Below are positions 27,905 through 36,554 of a DNA stretch of 64,000 nucleotides, piece by piece; within the stretch, counting starts at the first letter, position 1; each line of letters begins with the position of its first letter. The notes beneath the pieces are model-generated. The model worked only from the letters and a program-made list of their open reading frames with translations. It did no database searches and was not told where the DNA came from. This DNA comes from Amycolatopsis sp. cg9 (GTDB lineage Bacteria; Actinomycetota; Actinomycetes; Mycobacteriales; Pseudonocardiaceae). Both the position numbers and the translations under genes were made by a program. The stretch covers positions 1,550,001-1,614,000 of the forward strand of contig NZ_CP166850.1 of the NCBI RefSeq assembly GCF_041346945.1, given 5' to 3'.

Positions 27905-28453
27905 ATGCCCGACCAGCTGCTGACCATCGAGGAGTACCGCGCGCTCGGGGAGTCCGACCGCGGCTTCACCGAACTGGTGGAAGGCCGCGTAGTCCCCTCG
28001 CCCGGCGCCGGCCGCACGCACAACATGGCCGCGTGCCGGCTGGCCGCACAACTGGAGCGTCAGCTTCCGCGCGGCCTCGCGTTCGCCCTCGGCACCGACA
28101 TCGACCTCGGCTTGGCACCACCCGGCGAGCCCGGCTTCGCCCGTCGTCCGGATCTTCTGGTCTTCGACCGGACAGCCCGCGACCCGATCCGCGCCAAGAA
28201 CGTGGCGGTGGTCGTCGAGATCGCGACAACGGGCTCCCGGCGCACGGACTACCGCGTGAAGCACGACGAGTACGCCGACGCGGGGATCCCGCACTACTGG
28301 ATCGTCGACCTCACCGAACCGGTCACCCTCGTCGCCTGCCAGGGCTACCGAGACGCGCCGCCTGTCACCGGCACCTTCGCGACCGGTGAACCGTTCCCCG
28401 TCGAGCTCGACCTCGACGCATTGATCGGGCAGCACGCCGGAACCGCCCGGTAA
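27905..28453 (+). CDS. Uma2/DUF820 PD-(D/E)xK-fold protein, full length
   Basis: A 182-residue Uma2 family protein with the complete fold: E-L-V-E-G-R (~24), R-R-P-D-L-L-V-F-D (~80) and V-V-V-E-I-A-T-T-G-S (~100), then the Lys-containing Y-R-V-K-H-D-E-Y. The usual S-P-S/S-P-G after the core Glu is T-T-G here. Tandem paralog of the truncated gene 54 bp upstream. Family members are very numerous in actinobacteria and cyanobacteria; their biological role is not established. Confidence 0.85.
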   Translation: MPDQLLTIEEYRALGESDRGFTELVEGRVVPSPGAGRTHNMAACRLAAQLERQLPRGLAFALGTDIDLGLAPPGEPGFARRPDLLVFDRTARDPIRAKNVAVVVEIATTGSRRTDYRVKHDEYADAGIPHYWIVDLTEPVTLVACQGYRDAPPVTGTFATGEPFPVELDLDALIGQHAGTAR

Positions 28454-28472
28454 CCGGCGTGCCGCCCGAAAC

Positions 28473-29690
28473 TCAGCGGGCCTCGCGGTAGCGCCGGTCC
28501 TTCGACACGCCCTCACCCAGCGACTCGTCGAAGTGGTATACCTCGTCGCCGCGCACGAAGACGCGCAGCGCCCGGTTCATCACGTCCAGCGGGTCGCCCG
28601 ACCACAGCACGACGTCCGCGTCCAGGCCCGGCTTCAGCGCGCCGATCTGCCCGTCCAGGCCCAGCATCGACGCCGGGTTGACGGTCAGCGACTTCAGCGC
28701 CGTCGCCGGGTCGAGGCCGTCCTTCACGGCCAGTGCCGCCTGGTAGACCAGGAAGTTGATCGGGATCACCGGGTGGTCGGTGGTGATCGCGATCCGCACG
28801 CCCGCGCGGGCCAGGATGCCGGCCGAGCGCAGCGTGCGGTTGCGCAGCTCCACCTTGGACTTCGTGGTGAACAGGGGCCCCAGGATCACCGGGACGTCCC
28901 GCTCGGCCAGCAGGTCCGCGATCAGGTGGCCTTCGGTGCCGTGGTTGATCACCAGCTTGTAGCCGAACTCGTCGGCCAGCCGCAGCGCCGTGGCGATGTC
29001 GTCCGCGCGGTGGACGTGCTGGTCCCAGTACAGCTCGCCGTCGAGGACCTTCGACAGCGTCTCCAGCGTCAGGTCCACCTCGTGCGGCTTGCCCTCGGCC
29101 TCGGCGTGCGCGCGCTTGGCCTGGTAGTTGCGGGCCTTGGTGAAGGCCTCGCGCAGGATCGCCGCGACCCCCAGCCGTGTCGACGGCGTCTGCTTCTTGT
29201 CGCCGTACACGCGCTTCGGGTTCTCGCCCAGCGCGCTCTTCACGCTGACGTGCTCCGCGAAGATCATGTCGAGGATGCTGCGGCCCCAGGTCTTGACGCC
29301 GATGGTCTGGCCGCCGATCGGGTTGCCCGAACCCGGCTTGATGACGACGCTCGTGACGCCGCCGGCCAGCGCGTCGTCGAAGCCCGGCTCGTACGGGTCG
29401 ATGCCGTCGATCGCGCGGAAGCGGGCGCCGTTCGGGTCGGTCATCTCGTTGGTGTCGTTGCCCGCCCAGCCCTCACCGTCCTCGTGCACGCCGAGGTGCG
29501 CGTGCGCGTCGATGAAGCCGGGCAGCACCCAGGTGCCGGCCGCGTCGACGAGCTCGGCGTCCTCCGGGATGTCCACATCGGCCTCGGCGCCGATCGCGAC
29601 GATCTTGCCGCCGTCGATGAGGACCGTGCCGCCGTCGATGGGTTCACCGTCGATGGGGACGACGTAGCCCCCGACAATTGCCTTCGCCAT
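28473..29690 (-). CDS. Amidohydrolase, imidazolonepropionase-like
   Basis: A 405-residue metal-dependent hydrolase. Metal ligands: G-F-I-D-A-H-A-H-L-G (~62-71), later V-N/V-I-N-H-G-T-E-G-H (~255) and the catalytic Asp in I-T-T-D-H-P-V-I-P (~310). A C-terminal beta-sandwich (G-L-D-A-D-V-V-L-W-S-G-D-P) completes the fold. ATG at 29688-29690 chosen. No signal peptide, so cytoplasmic. The substrate (cyclic amide, dipeptide or similar) is not predictable. It runs in the same direction as the acetyltransferase and epimerase upstream, 11 bp apart, so it may be the third gene of that operon. Confidence 0.85.
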   Translation of the reverse strand: MAKAIVGGYVVPIDGEPIDGGTVLIDGGKIVAIGAEADVDIPEDAELVDAAGTWVLPGFIDAHAHLGVHEDGEGWAGNDTNEMTDPNGARFRAIDGIDPYEPGFDDALAGGVTSVVIKPGSGNPIGGQTIGVKTWGRSILDMIFAEHVSVKSALGENPKRVYGDKKQTPSTRLGVAAILREAFTKARNYQAKRAHAEAEGKPHEVDLTLETLSKVLDGELYWDQHVHRADDIATALRLADEFGYKLVINHGTEGHLIADLLAERDVPVILGPLFTTKSKVELRNRTLRSAGILARAGVRIAITTDHPVIPINFLVYQAALAVKDGLDPATALKSLTVNPASMLGLDGQIGALKPGLDADVVLWSGDPLDVMNRALRVFVRGDEVYHFDESLGEGVSKDRRYREAR

Positions 29691-29701
29691 AGTTCGCCAC
29701 G

Positions 29702-30169
29702 CTAACGAACTCGTCCGGGCGGGTGCACGCGGGCCTTCTCCAAGTGCACCAGTTCGTGGTTGTTCTCGGGGGTCCGGTGCGTCTCGCGGTACCCGTGCTT
29801 GGCGTACAGGTGCAGCGGCCCCGCGCTCTTCGAGCCGGTGCACAACCGGAACAGCGTCACCGCGGCGGGGGCCTGCGCCTCCGCGAACCGCAGCAGGCCG
29901 CCGCCCAGCCCGGCGCTCTGCCGGTCCGGCGCGACGACCAGCCGCCCGATCACCCCGACCGGCCCGGTCACCGTCAGGCGCACCGACGCGACCAGGCGCC
30001 CGTTCTCGCGGACGCCCCACGAAAGGCCTTCGAGCGCCACCCGCGTCTCGTCGAGGGTCTCCAGCAGGGGCGGCAGGTCGAGGTCGCCGTGCGCGCGGGC
30101 CTCGGTGACGTACGCGGCGCGCTGCAACGTCAGCACCTCGCCCGCGTCGGCGGGACCCAGCCGGTTCAC
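29702..30169 (-). CDS. GNAT family N-acetyltransferase
   Basis: A 155-residue acetyltransferase. Core motif V-V-A-P-D-R-Q-S-A-G-L-G-G-G-L-L (~83-98) matches the acetyl-CoA loop, and the C-terminal L-Y-A-K-H-G-Y-R-E-T is typical. GTG start at 30167-30169 overlaps the epimerase stop as GTGA, so it is translationally coupled. Acceptor unknown. Confidence 0.85.
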   Translation of the reverse strand: MNRLGPADAGEVLTLQRAAYVTEARAHGDLDLPPLLETLDETRVALEGLSWGVRENGRLVASVRLTVTGPVGVIGRLVVAPDRQSAGLGGGLLRFAEAQAPAAVTLFRLCTGSKSAGPLHLYAKHGYRETHRTPENNHELVHLEKARVHPPGRVR

Positions 30170-31071
30170 CGGACCCGGATGCCCCAGCTGCCCGACCACG
30201 ACGCCGACGGCTCCAGCTCGATCAGGTCGGTGCCCGTGTTGAGCGCGTCGGCCGGGCAGGTCATCGGCTCGATCGCGACGGCCCGGCCGCGGCCGACCAG
30301 GTCGTCCGGTGTGAACACCTGCGCCCAGCGGAAGTCCGGGCCGGTCCAGACGAGCAGCTGCTGGTCGCCGTGCGCCAGCACGAAGTGGTGCGTGCCGTCC
30401 TCGGCCGCCGCGAGGCCGCCGAACGCCGTGTCCAGGTCGACGCCTTCGAGCACCCGGCCGGCGCGGAAGTCGTACTCCGTGCCCTCGACGTCCTGCTCCG
30501 GCGCGTACGGCATCTGCTGGTCGCCCTCGTACGGCCGGACGCGGCTCGCCGGCAGCGTCAGGGTCAGCTCGTCGGTGGGGACGTCGCCGATCCGGAAGTA
30601 CGGGTGCGTGCCGACGCCGACGCCGATCGGCTGCTCGCCCTCGTTGCGGATCTCGTGCGTCACGGTCAGTTCGCGCGGCGCGAGCTCGTAGGTCACCGTC
30701 GCGCGCACCGGCACCGGCCAGCCCGGCTGCGCCTCGACGTCGACGGCCAGGGTGATCGACGACTCGGCGTGCTCCAGCAGCTCCCACTCGAGGTGGCGGG
30801 TCAGGCCGTGGATGGCGTTGCCGCGCGCCTCCTCGGTGATCTCGAGCTGCTGTTCCTCACCCTGGAAGGTCCACTTCCCGGCCTTGGTCCGGTTCGGCCA
30901 CGGCAGCAGCACCTGGCCGGCGCCCTTCGGCGGCTTCTCGTCTTCGCCGAATTCCTCGACGTACGGCACGCCGCCGACCTCGAAAGCGCGCAGCCCGGCG
31001 CCGATTTCGGTGACGACGGCGCGCGCGTTGCCGCGGGTGATCTCGAACTGCTGACCGGTCGGGTTGCCCAT
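30166..31071 (-). CDS. Aldose 1-epimerase family protein
   Basis: A 301-residue galactose-mutarotase-like protein. Motifs: P-W-P-N-R (~66), N-A-I-H-G-L-T-R (~93) with the first catalytic His, G-V-G-T-H-P-Y-F-R (~175) with the second, and E-P-M-T-C-P-A-D-A (~270) with the catalytic Glu. It interconverts sugar anomers in the cytoplasm. ATG at 31069-31071; the 93-bp repeat element (copy 2) ends 26 bp upstream in the same orientation as copy 1 has to the phosphoesterase gene. Confidence 0.87.
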   Translation of the reverse strand: MGNPTGQQFEITRGNARAVVTEIGAGLRAFEVGGVPYVEEFGEDEKPPKGAGQVLLPWPNRTKAGKWTFQGEEQQLEITEEARGNAIHGLTRHLEWELLEHAESSITLAVDVEAQPGWPVPVRATVTYELAPRELTVTHEIRNEGEQPIGVGVGTHPYFRIGDVPTDELTLTLPASRVRPYEGDQQMPYAPEQDVEGTEYDFRAGRVLEGVDLDTAFGGLAAAEDGTHHFVLAHGDQQLLVWTGPDFRWAQVFTPDDLVGRGRAVAIEPMTCPADALNTGTDLIELEPSASWSGSWGIRVR

Positions 31072-31097
31072 GGGCACGACCTTACCGATCCGCGCCG

Positions 31098-31190
31098 TTG
31101 CCGATCCGGCCAAAGGTAGGCCGCCCCCCGAGCGGCACGTGACCGTTGCGATCAGCCGATTCGGCCGTGGCCGTGGTCGGAGCGGCAACC
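31098..31190 (-). repeat. 93-bp element with 16-bp terminal inverted repeats (copy 2)
   Basis: Read on the minus strand: arm GTTGCCGCTCCGACCA (31190-31175), a 61-bp core, then arm TGGCCGGATCGGCAAC (31113-31098). Arms match 14 of 16. The core aligns without gaps to copy 1 (8270-8330), sharing CACGGCCGAAT, GCAACGGT, CCGCTCG and CGGCCTAC. The promoter-like TACCTT abuts the second arm as TACTTT does in copy 1. Stem positions 4 and 7 differ between copies but change on both strands of the stem. Confidence 0.75.
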
Positions 31191-31203
31191 GAACGACACA
31201 GTA

Positions 31204-31223
31204 CTAGACCGGTCGTCATAGTT
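31204..31223. promoter_or_regulatory. LmrA/YxaF-like operator
   Basis: The sequence around TAGACCGGTCGTCATAGT resembles the TAGACC(A/G)GTC box bound by LmrA/YxaF repressors of Bacillus (from memory). The centre GACCGGTC is a perfect 8-bp palindrome. It lies 17 bp upstream of the TetR-type gene at 31241, which fits autoregulation. Confidence 0.6.
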
Positions 31224-31240
31224 TGCGATACGGTCGTGCC

Positions 31241-31819
31241 ATGGTCCGTCGCACCGACACGCGGCAGCGGATGCTCGACACCGCCGCCGACCTGTTCCAG
31301 ACCCAGGGCTACCACGCCACCGGCCTCACCCAGCTGACGACGGCGGGCGGCGCCCCCAAGGGCTCGCTGTACTTCCACTTCCCCGGCGGCAAGGAACAGC
31401 TCGCCGCCGAAGCCGTCCGGCTTTCCGGCGAGCGCACCGGCGCGCTGCTCGAAGCGATCCTGCGGGACGCGCCCGACGCGCCGACCGCGATCGACCGCGC
31501 CGTCGACGCGCTGGCGGGATTCCTGACGGAGTCGGACTTCCAGCGCGGTTGTCCACTCGCGACGGTCGCATTGGACGTCGCCGCGGCGAGTGAACCGATC
31601 CGCGAAGCCTGCGCGGACGGCTACTCGTCGTGGCACGCGATCTTCACGGATTACCTTGCCGGGCAAGGTCTTCCGGCCGAGCGCGCCGATGAGCTGGCCA
31701 CCGTCGTGCTCGCCACGATCGAAGGCGGGCTGCTGCTGGCCCGCACCCGCCGCGACCTCGCGCCGCTACGCGCCGTCGCCACCCATCTGCACACCACCCT
31801 CGACCGGGAGTTCGCCTGA
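31241..31819 (+). CDS. TetR family regulator, LmrA/YxaF-like
   Basis: A 192-residue regulator. Helix-turn-helix T-G-L-T-Q-L-T-T-A-G-G-A-P-K-G-S-L-Y-F-H-F-P-G-G-K (~25-49), with the P-K-G-S-L-Y-F-H-F-P found in the LmrA/YxaF subgroup; F-Q-R-G-C-P-L-A-T-V-A-L-D (~100) is the matching C-terminal signature. ATG at 31241 preferred over a TTG at 31223 that would overlap the operator. Its stop overlaps the next ATG (TGATG), so it heads an operon with two metallo-beta-lactamase-fold enzymes. Confidence 0.88.
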   Translation: MVRRTDTRQRMLDTAADLFQTQGYHATGLTQLTTAGGAPKGSLYFHFPGGKEQLAAEAVRLSGERTGALLEAILRDAPDAPTAIDRAVDALAGFLTESDFQRGCPLATVALDVAAASEPIREACADGYSSWHAIFTDYLAGQGLPAERADELATVVLATIEGGLLLARTRRDLAPLRAVATHLHTTLDREFA

Positions 31820-32655
31820 TGCGCGTCCACCACCTCAACTGCGGCACCATGCGCCCCCTCGGCGGAAAGCTGATCGACGGCCGGCCGGGCCTGTTCCGGC
31901 GCGCCACCATGGTCTGCCACTGCCTGCTGCTCGAAACGGACACCGGTCTCGTGCTCGTCGAGACCGGCATGGGCACGCCGGCCGCGGTCGACCGCGCCGC
32001 CTGGCTCGGCGCCGGGTTCGTCCGCCAGTCCAACCCGATCCCCGACCCGGCGCAGACGGCGATCGCGCAGATCCGCGCGCTCGGGTTCGACCCGGCGGAC
32101 GTCCGCGACATCGTGCTGACCCACCTCGACCTCGACCACGCCGGCGGGCTGATCGACTTCCCCTGGGCGCGCGTGCACGTCTACGCCGAGGAGCTGCGGG
32201 CGTTCACCGAGCCCCGCGACGCCGTCGAACGCGGGCGCTACCGCCGGATCCAGTTCGCGCACGGTCCACAGTGGACGTCCTATGCGGACACCGGGGAGCC
32301 GTGGTTCGGCTTCGACGCCGTCCGGCCGCTCGACGGCCTGCCGCCCGAGGTCCTGCTGGTCCCGCTCTCCGGCCACACGCGCGGGCACGCCGGGATCGCC
32401 GTCGACACCGGCAGCGGCTGGCTGTTCAACGCCGGCGACTCGTACTTCTTCCACGGCCAGGTCGACCCGGCCGGGCCCGGCTGCCCGCCCGGGCTCAAGT
32501 GGTTCGAAGGCCACATGGAGACGGTGAAGGGCGCCCGGCTGGACAATCACCGCCGGCTGCGCCAGCTTGTTCAGGAGCACGGCGGCGAGGTCACCGTCTT
32601 CGCCGCGCACGACGAGACCGAGTTCCTCCGGCTGAGCACCAGGAGCAGCGTATGA
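31819..32655 (+). CDS. Metallo-beta-lactamase-fold hydrolase 1 (AiiA/lactonase-like)
   Basis: A 278-residue MBL-fold enzyme. Zinc motif T-H-L-D-L-D-H-A-G-G (~101-110) supplies the H-x-x-x-D-H set, with further ligands in S-G-H-T-R-G-H (~190) and N-A-G-D-S-Y (~213). The N-terminal H-H-L-N-C-G-T-M-R-P recalls N-acyl-homoserine-lactonase-like members. No signal peptide. Co-transcribed with the TetR gene and its paralog, so the regulator may sense the substrate or product. Lactone hydrolysis or quorum quenching is a hypothesis only. Confidence 0.87.
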   Translation: MRVHHLNCGTMRPLGGKLIDGRPGLFRRATMVCHCLLLETDTGLVLVETGMGTPAAVDRAAWLGAGFVRQSNPIPDPAQTAIAQIRALGFDPADVRDIVLTHLDLDHAGGLIDFPWARVHVYAEELRAFTEPRDAVERGRYRRIQFAHGPQWTSYADTGEPWFGFDAVRPLDGLPPEVLLVPLSGHTRGHAGIAVDTGSGWLFNAGDSYFFHGQVDPAGPGCPPGLKWFEGHMETVKGARLDNHRRLRQLVQEHGGEVTVFAAHDETEFLRLSTRSSV

Positions 32656-33476
32656 AGGTGCACCACCTGAACTGCGGATCGATGCGCCCGGCGGGCGGCA
32701 AGCTGCTCGACGGCGAGCCGGGCCTGCTGCGGCGGGCGGAGCTGGTCGCCCACTGCCTGCTGGTCGAAACCGGCGACGGCCTGGTGCTGGTCGACACCGG
32801 CTTCGGCAGCGAGGGCGTGGCCCGCCCCGGCGAGTGGCTGGGCCGGGCGTTCCTGACGATGGTCGGCGCCAAACCGGTCGCCGCCGAGACAGCGGTCGCG
32901 CAGATCAAGGCACTCGGCCTCGACCCGGCCGACGTCCGGCACATCGTGATGACCCACCTCGACGTCGACCACGCGGGCGGGCTGGCCGACTTCCCCAACG
33001 CCGTCGTGCACGTCCGCGCCGAGGAGCACCGCGCGGCCACGTCCCCGGCGAACGCGGCGGAGAAGAACCGCTACCGGGCGGCCCAGTTCGCGCACCGCCC
33101 GCTGTGGAGCACGTACGACGAGACGGGCGAGCCGTGGTTCGGCTTCGAAGCGGTCCGCTCGCTGAAGGGGCTGCCGGCGGAGTTCCTGCTGGTCCCGCTC
33201 ACCGGCCACACGCGCGGCCACACGGGCGTCGCGGTCGACACGGGTGACGGCTGGCTGCTGCACGCGGGCGACGCGTACTTCTTCCACGGCCAGCTGGACC
33301 CGGTCGCACCGCACTGCCCGCCGGGGCTGACGGTGTTCCAGAACCTCGTGCAGACCCTGCGCGGGCCGCGGCTGGAGAACCTGGCGCGGCTGCACGAGCT
33401 GGCGCGGGACCACCACGACGAGGTCAAGGTGTTCTCGGCGCACAGCCCGGTCGAACTGGCCGCCCTGCGCCGCTGA
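32652..33476 (+). CDS. Metallo-beta-lactamase-fold hydrolase 2 (tandem paralog)
   Basis: A 274-residue paralog of the preceding gene, beginning by ATGA overlap. The same framework is kept: H-H-L-N-C-G-S-M-R-P, T-H-L-D-V-D-H-A-G-G, T-G-H-T-R-G-H, H-A-G-D-A-Y-F-F-H-G-Q. Differences cluster in residues ~50-75 and ~135-155, loops that shape the active-site entrance in this fold, suggesting diverged substrates. The pair looks like a tandem duplication within one operon. Confidence 0.87.
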   Translation: MKVHHLNCGSMRPAGGKLLDGEPGLLRRAELVAHCLLVETGDGLVLVDTGFGSEGVARPGEWLGRAFLTMVGAKPVAAETAVAQIKALGLDPADVRHIVMTHLDVDHAGGLADFPNAVVHVRAEEHRAATSPANAAEKNRYRAAQFAHRPLWSTYDETGEPWFGFEAVRSLKGLPAEFLLVPLTGHTRGHTGVAVDTGDGWLLHAGDAYFFHGQLDPVAPHCPPGLTVFQNLVQTLRGPRLENLARLHELARDHHDEVKVFSAHSPVELAALRR

Positions 33477-33529
33477 GGGAACCGGATGATCTCCCGTCGC
33501 ATCTGAGCCGCGACGAAGGAGGTTCAGCG

Positions 33530-34540
33530 GTGACGAACAAGTGGTGGAGTGCGGCCTTGACCGGGGCGGTCGCGGTGCTGGTCACGGCGTGCGGGAGCGA
33601 CACCCCGCCCGCACCGGCCGCCGCCGCGGCGCCGGAAGCGCCGCCGCTCGACCTCTCCGGGGTCGTCCTGCTGCAGCAGGCGCCGACGCACCTCGACGAC
33701 GTCGTCTTCGCCGATCCCGCCACCGGCGCGGCGAAGACGACCTTGTCGCTGCCCGGGTACGACAGCTCGCTGAACCGGTTCGCCGGGCCGGCCACCAAGC
33801 TGGACCTCATCTCGCCCGACGGTCAGTACGCGACGCTCGAAACCGACGACGGCGTCGACGTGTTCAAGCTCAACGCCGCCGACCGGCGGTACGAACGCAC
33901 CGGCACCGTGCCGGAACCGGAGCGGTCGATGAGCGAGAAGGCGGCCAGGTTCCGGAACCCGCGGTTCGGGCCGGCCGGGTCGAAGCTGTACTTCGACGAC
34001 GGCGAGGCGGTGTACTCCGTCGACTACCGGCAGCTCGGGCAGCCGGTGAAGGAAGCCGCCATCGTGCCGAACAGCAGCTCCGACCAGCACGTGGAGGACT
34101 GGGCGATCGACCCGCGGGGCGCGGTGCTGACCTGGAAGGACGCCCGGCACGCCGGCGACGGCCTGACGTACCTGACCGACTCGGCGGGCGCGATCGCCTA
34201 CGCCTTCTACGAAGAACCCGGCGCCGTCTACCAGTTCGTCACCGCGCTCGACGCGACGACCGTGCTGATGTCCGCCGTCTCCGGCTCCGAAGAGCACGGC
34301 GTCCTGATGCGCCTGTCGATCGCCGGCGGAACGCCGCAGCTCACCAAGCTGGTCGACCGGTCCGAGCCGATGATCGCCAAGACCGCGGCGGCCCCGGACA
34401 AGGCCGCCGTGCTGTACCAGACCGACCAGGACGAGTGGTTCCAGTCGCCGGCCACGCCGGGCGCGGTCGCGCGGCCCGCGCTCGGCCTGCTGAAGCCGAC
34501 CGGGACGCTGTCGGAGCGGAAGCTCGTCGGCTGGGCGTGA
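33530..34540 (+). CDS. Secreted lipoprotein, possible beta-propeller
   Basis: A 336-residue protein with an N-terminal lipobox L-V-T-A-C (Cys ~21), so it is anchored outside the membrane. A Pro/Ala linker (~25-42) is followed by a domain with recurring L-I-S-P-D-G, F-G-P-A-G-S-K-L-Y-F-D-D-G and similar blade-like repeats, suggesting a WD40/TolB-type propeller. GTG start after AAGGAGG. No family recognised with certainty. It converges on the DUF3558-like gene with directly abutting stops. Confidence 0.65.
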   Translation: MTNKWWSAALTGAVAVLVTACGSDTPPAPAAAAAPEAPPLDLSGVVLLQQAPTHLDDVVFADPATGAAKTTLSLPGYDSSLNRFAGPATKLDLISPDGQYATLETDDGVDVFKLNAADRRYERTGTVPEPERSMSEKAARFRNPRFGPAGSKLYFDDGEAVYSVDYRQLGQPVKEAAIVPNSSSDQHVEDWAIDPRGAVLTWKDARHAGDGLTYLTDSAGAIAYAFYEEPGAVYQFVTALDATTVLMSAVSGSEEHGVLMRLSIAGGTPQLTKLVDRSEPMIAKTAAAPDKAAVLYQTDQDEWFQSPATPGAVARPALGLLKPTGTLSERKLVGWA

Positions 34541-35092
34541 TCAGCTGGCGTCGACGGCCTGCTTGACCAGCGGCGCCATCTGCTCCGGCGTCATCTTGGC
34601 CGGGCCGGTGTAGTTGACCAGCACCGGCGTGCCCGCGACCAGCTCCGCCGTGGCGAGGGTCGCCGTCTTCTGCTCGTCGACGTAGTAGACGGCGCCGTCC
34701 GGGAAGCCGGCGACGTCCTTCGCGCCCGGCTTGGCCTTCTTGATCGACGCCACCATCTCGGCGGGCTTGCCCTGCTTGCCCTCGTAGCGGGTGACCGCGA
34801 GCGCGCCCGCGGCCTTGCCGTCCAGCTGGTACTCGCAGCTGCGGGCCTTGCCGCCGTTGGCCGCGTTGTCCTGCACCGGACCCGCGACCGCCGTGAGGTT
34901 GTCCAGGAACAGCGCCTTCGACACGGCCGCCGCGGGCAGCAGCTTGCACGGGTCCAGCGACGCGGCGGCGGCGTTCGAGCTCGGCGCCGGCTTCGGGGCC
35001 GCGGACGACGACGTCGCCGTGGTGGGTTTGTCCCCCGAAGAGCAGGCGGTCAAAGCGGCAAAAGCGACCAATACGACGGCGAAGGTACGCAT
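34541..35092 (-). CDS. DUF3558-like lipoprotein
   Basis: A 183-residue lipoprotein: signal with lipobox L-T-A-C (Cys ~16), a Ser/Thr/Pro/Ala linker (to ~46), then S-L-D-P-C-K-L-L-P and a later R-S-C-E-Y (~84), giving the two-cysteine pattern of DUF3558 proteins common in actinobacteria. Function unknown. ATG at 35090-35092. Its stop (34541-34543) abuts the stop of the convergent lipoprotein gene with no bases between. Confidence 0.78.
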   Translation of the reverse strand: MRTFAVVLVAFAALTACSSGDKPTTATSSSAAPKPAPSSNAAAASLDPCKLLPAAAVSKALFLDNLTAVAGPVQDNAANGGKARSCEYQLDGKAAGALAVTRYEGKQGKPAEMVASIKKAKPGAKDVAGFPDGAVYYVDEQKTATLATAELVAGTPVLVNYTGPAKMTPEQMAPLVKQAVDAS

Positions 35093-35115
35093 GACCGCAC
35101 CGTACTCTGAACGGC

Positions 35116-36402
35116 CTACGCGGTCGGTGCCCGGTATCGCCAGAACGCCGGGAGCACGAACATCGCGGCGCAGACCAGCACGATGACCAGCAGGCCACCA
35201 CCGGTCGCGGCCGCCGTCGTGCCGAACGCGGCGGCACCCCAGCCGTGGGTGAGGTCGGCGATCCGCGGGCCGCCCGCCACCACGACGGTGAAGACGCCCT
35301 GGAGCCGGCCTCGCATCTCGTCGGTGGTGGCTACCTGCAGGATCGCCATCCGGTAGACGGCACTGACCATGTCCGCGGCGCCGGCGAGCGCCATGAAGAC
35401 GACGGCGAGCCACAGCGAGTGCGCCAGCCCGAACCCGGCGACCGCCGCACCCCACGCGCAGATCGAGACGACCACCGCGACGCCCTGGCGGTGGATGCGC
35501 GTCAGCCAGCCGCTGAACAGGCCGATCAGCATCGCGCCCAGCGGCAGCGCGGCGTAGAGCCAGCCGAGCGCGGGCCCGCCGCCGGGCGGATCGCCGAACG
35601 TGCGCTCGGCCATTTCCGGGATCAGCGCCCGCGGCATGCCGAAGACCATCGCGATGATGTCGGCGACGAAGGAGGCCAGCAGGATCTTCTGCCCGGCGAG
35701 GTACTTGAAGCCGTCGATGACGTCGCTGAGCCCGGCGCGCCGCGACGGCCCGTTGAGCGGCGGGATCGACGGCAGCCGCCAGACGGCGACGAGCGTGATC
35801 GCGAGGGCGACGACGTCGATCAGGTAGAGCGTCGAGAGCCCGAGGACCGGGATCAACGCACCGGCGAGCAGCGGGCCGAAGACCGCGCCGAAGGTCGACA
35901 TGGTGGTGTTCAGCGCGTTCGCCGACGGCAGCAGTTCGCCGGGCACGAGCCGGGCGACGACCGCGCCGCGCGTCGGCATGTTGATCGCGAAGAACGCCTG
36001 GTTGACGGCGAGGAGGCCGAGCACCAGCCAGACCGAGCCGAAGTTCGCGAACGCCTGCAGCCAGAGCAGCGCGGACGTGACCGCGACCCCGACGTTCGTG
36101 ACGAAGAGCAGCTTCCGCCGATCGACGGCGTCGGCGACGGCCCCGCCCCAGAGCCCGAAGACCAGCAGCGGCACGAGCGCGACGAGCCCGGTGAGCCCGA
36201 CGTAGGCGGAGGACCCGGTGAGGTCGAAGACCTGCTTCGGCACCGCGACGGCGGTCAGCTGGGTACCGACGGCGGTGACCACAGTGGACAGCCAGAGCCG
36301 CCGGAAAGCCGGGATCTTCAGCGGCCGCGTGTCGACGATGATGCGTCCGAGGACCTTGCGCACGCCCGAGCGGGGCGGCAGTGTCCCCGGTTCACCAGTC
36401 AC
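35116..36402 (-). CDS. MFS transporter, EntS/MFS_3-like
   Basis: A 428-residue major facilitator with about 12 membrane segments, beginning at R-R-L-W-L-S-T-V-V-T-A-V-G-T (~35). The A2-like loop G-G-A-V-A-D-A-V-D-R-R-K-L (~86-98) is typical. The closest known group is the MFS_3/EntS-like exporters (enterobactin export, macrolide efflux). Given the isochorismate synthase in the window, siderophore export is conceivable, but the two are 34 kb apart. It stands in one direction with the DUF3558 lipoprotein, 23 bp apart. Confidence 0.85.
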   Translation of the reverse strand: MTGEPGTLPPRSGVRKVLGRIIVDTRPLKIPAFRRLWLSTVVTAVGTQLTAVAVPKQVFDLTGSSAYVGLTGLVALVPLLVFGLWGGAVADAVDRRKLLFVTNVGVAVTSALLWLQAFANFGSVWLVLGLLAVNQAFFAINMPTRGAVVARLVPGELLPSANALNTTMSTFGAVFGPLLAGALIPVLGLSTLYLIDVVALAITLVAVWRLPSIPPLNGPSRRAGLSDVIDGFKYLAGQKILLASFVADIIAMVFGMPRALIPEMAERTFGDPPGGGPALGWLYAALPLGAMLIGLFSGWLTRIHRQGVAVVVSICAWGAAVAGFGLAHSLWLAVVFMALAGAADMVSAVYRMAILQVATTDEMRGRLQGVFTVVVAGGPRIADLTHGWGAAAFGTTAAATGGGLLVIVLVCAAMFVLPAFWRYRAPTA

Positions 36403-36460
36403 AACAGACGAGCTTAGCTCGGCTAACTATCTCGCCGCAGGTGATTTACCTCGCCCGGGT

Positions 36461-36551
36461 CAAGCGCCCCAATGTGGCGTTGGTTGCGTCCAACGCACCC
36501 AATGTGGCGTTCGGTGCGTCAGACGCACCGAACGCCACATTGGGGCGCTTG
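36461..36551 (-). terminator. Composite palindromic repeat (copy 2)
   Basis: A perfect 21-bp inverted repeat (36461-36481 with 36531-36551) encloses a second AATGTGGCGTT-type arm. That inner arm forms an even tighter perfect 20-bp hairpin with a 1-nt loop (36501-36520 with 36522-36541). The two hairpins compete for the same right arm. It lies 3 bp beyond the pdxH stop and is the opposite arrangement of copy 1 (291-376). Confidence 0.78.
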
Positions 36552-36554
36552 GGG

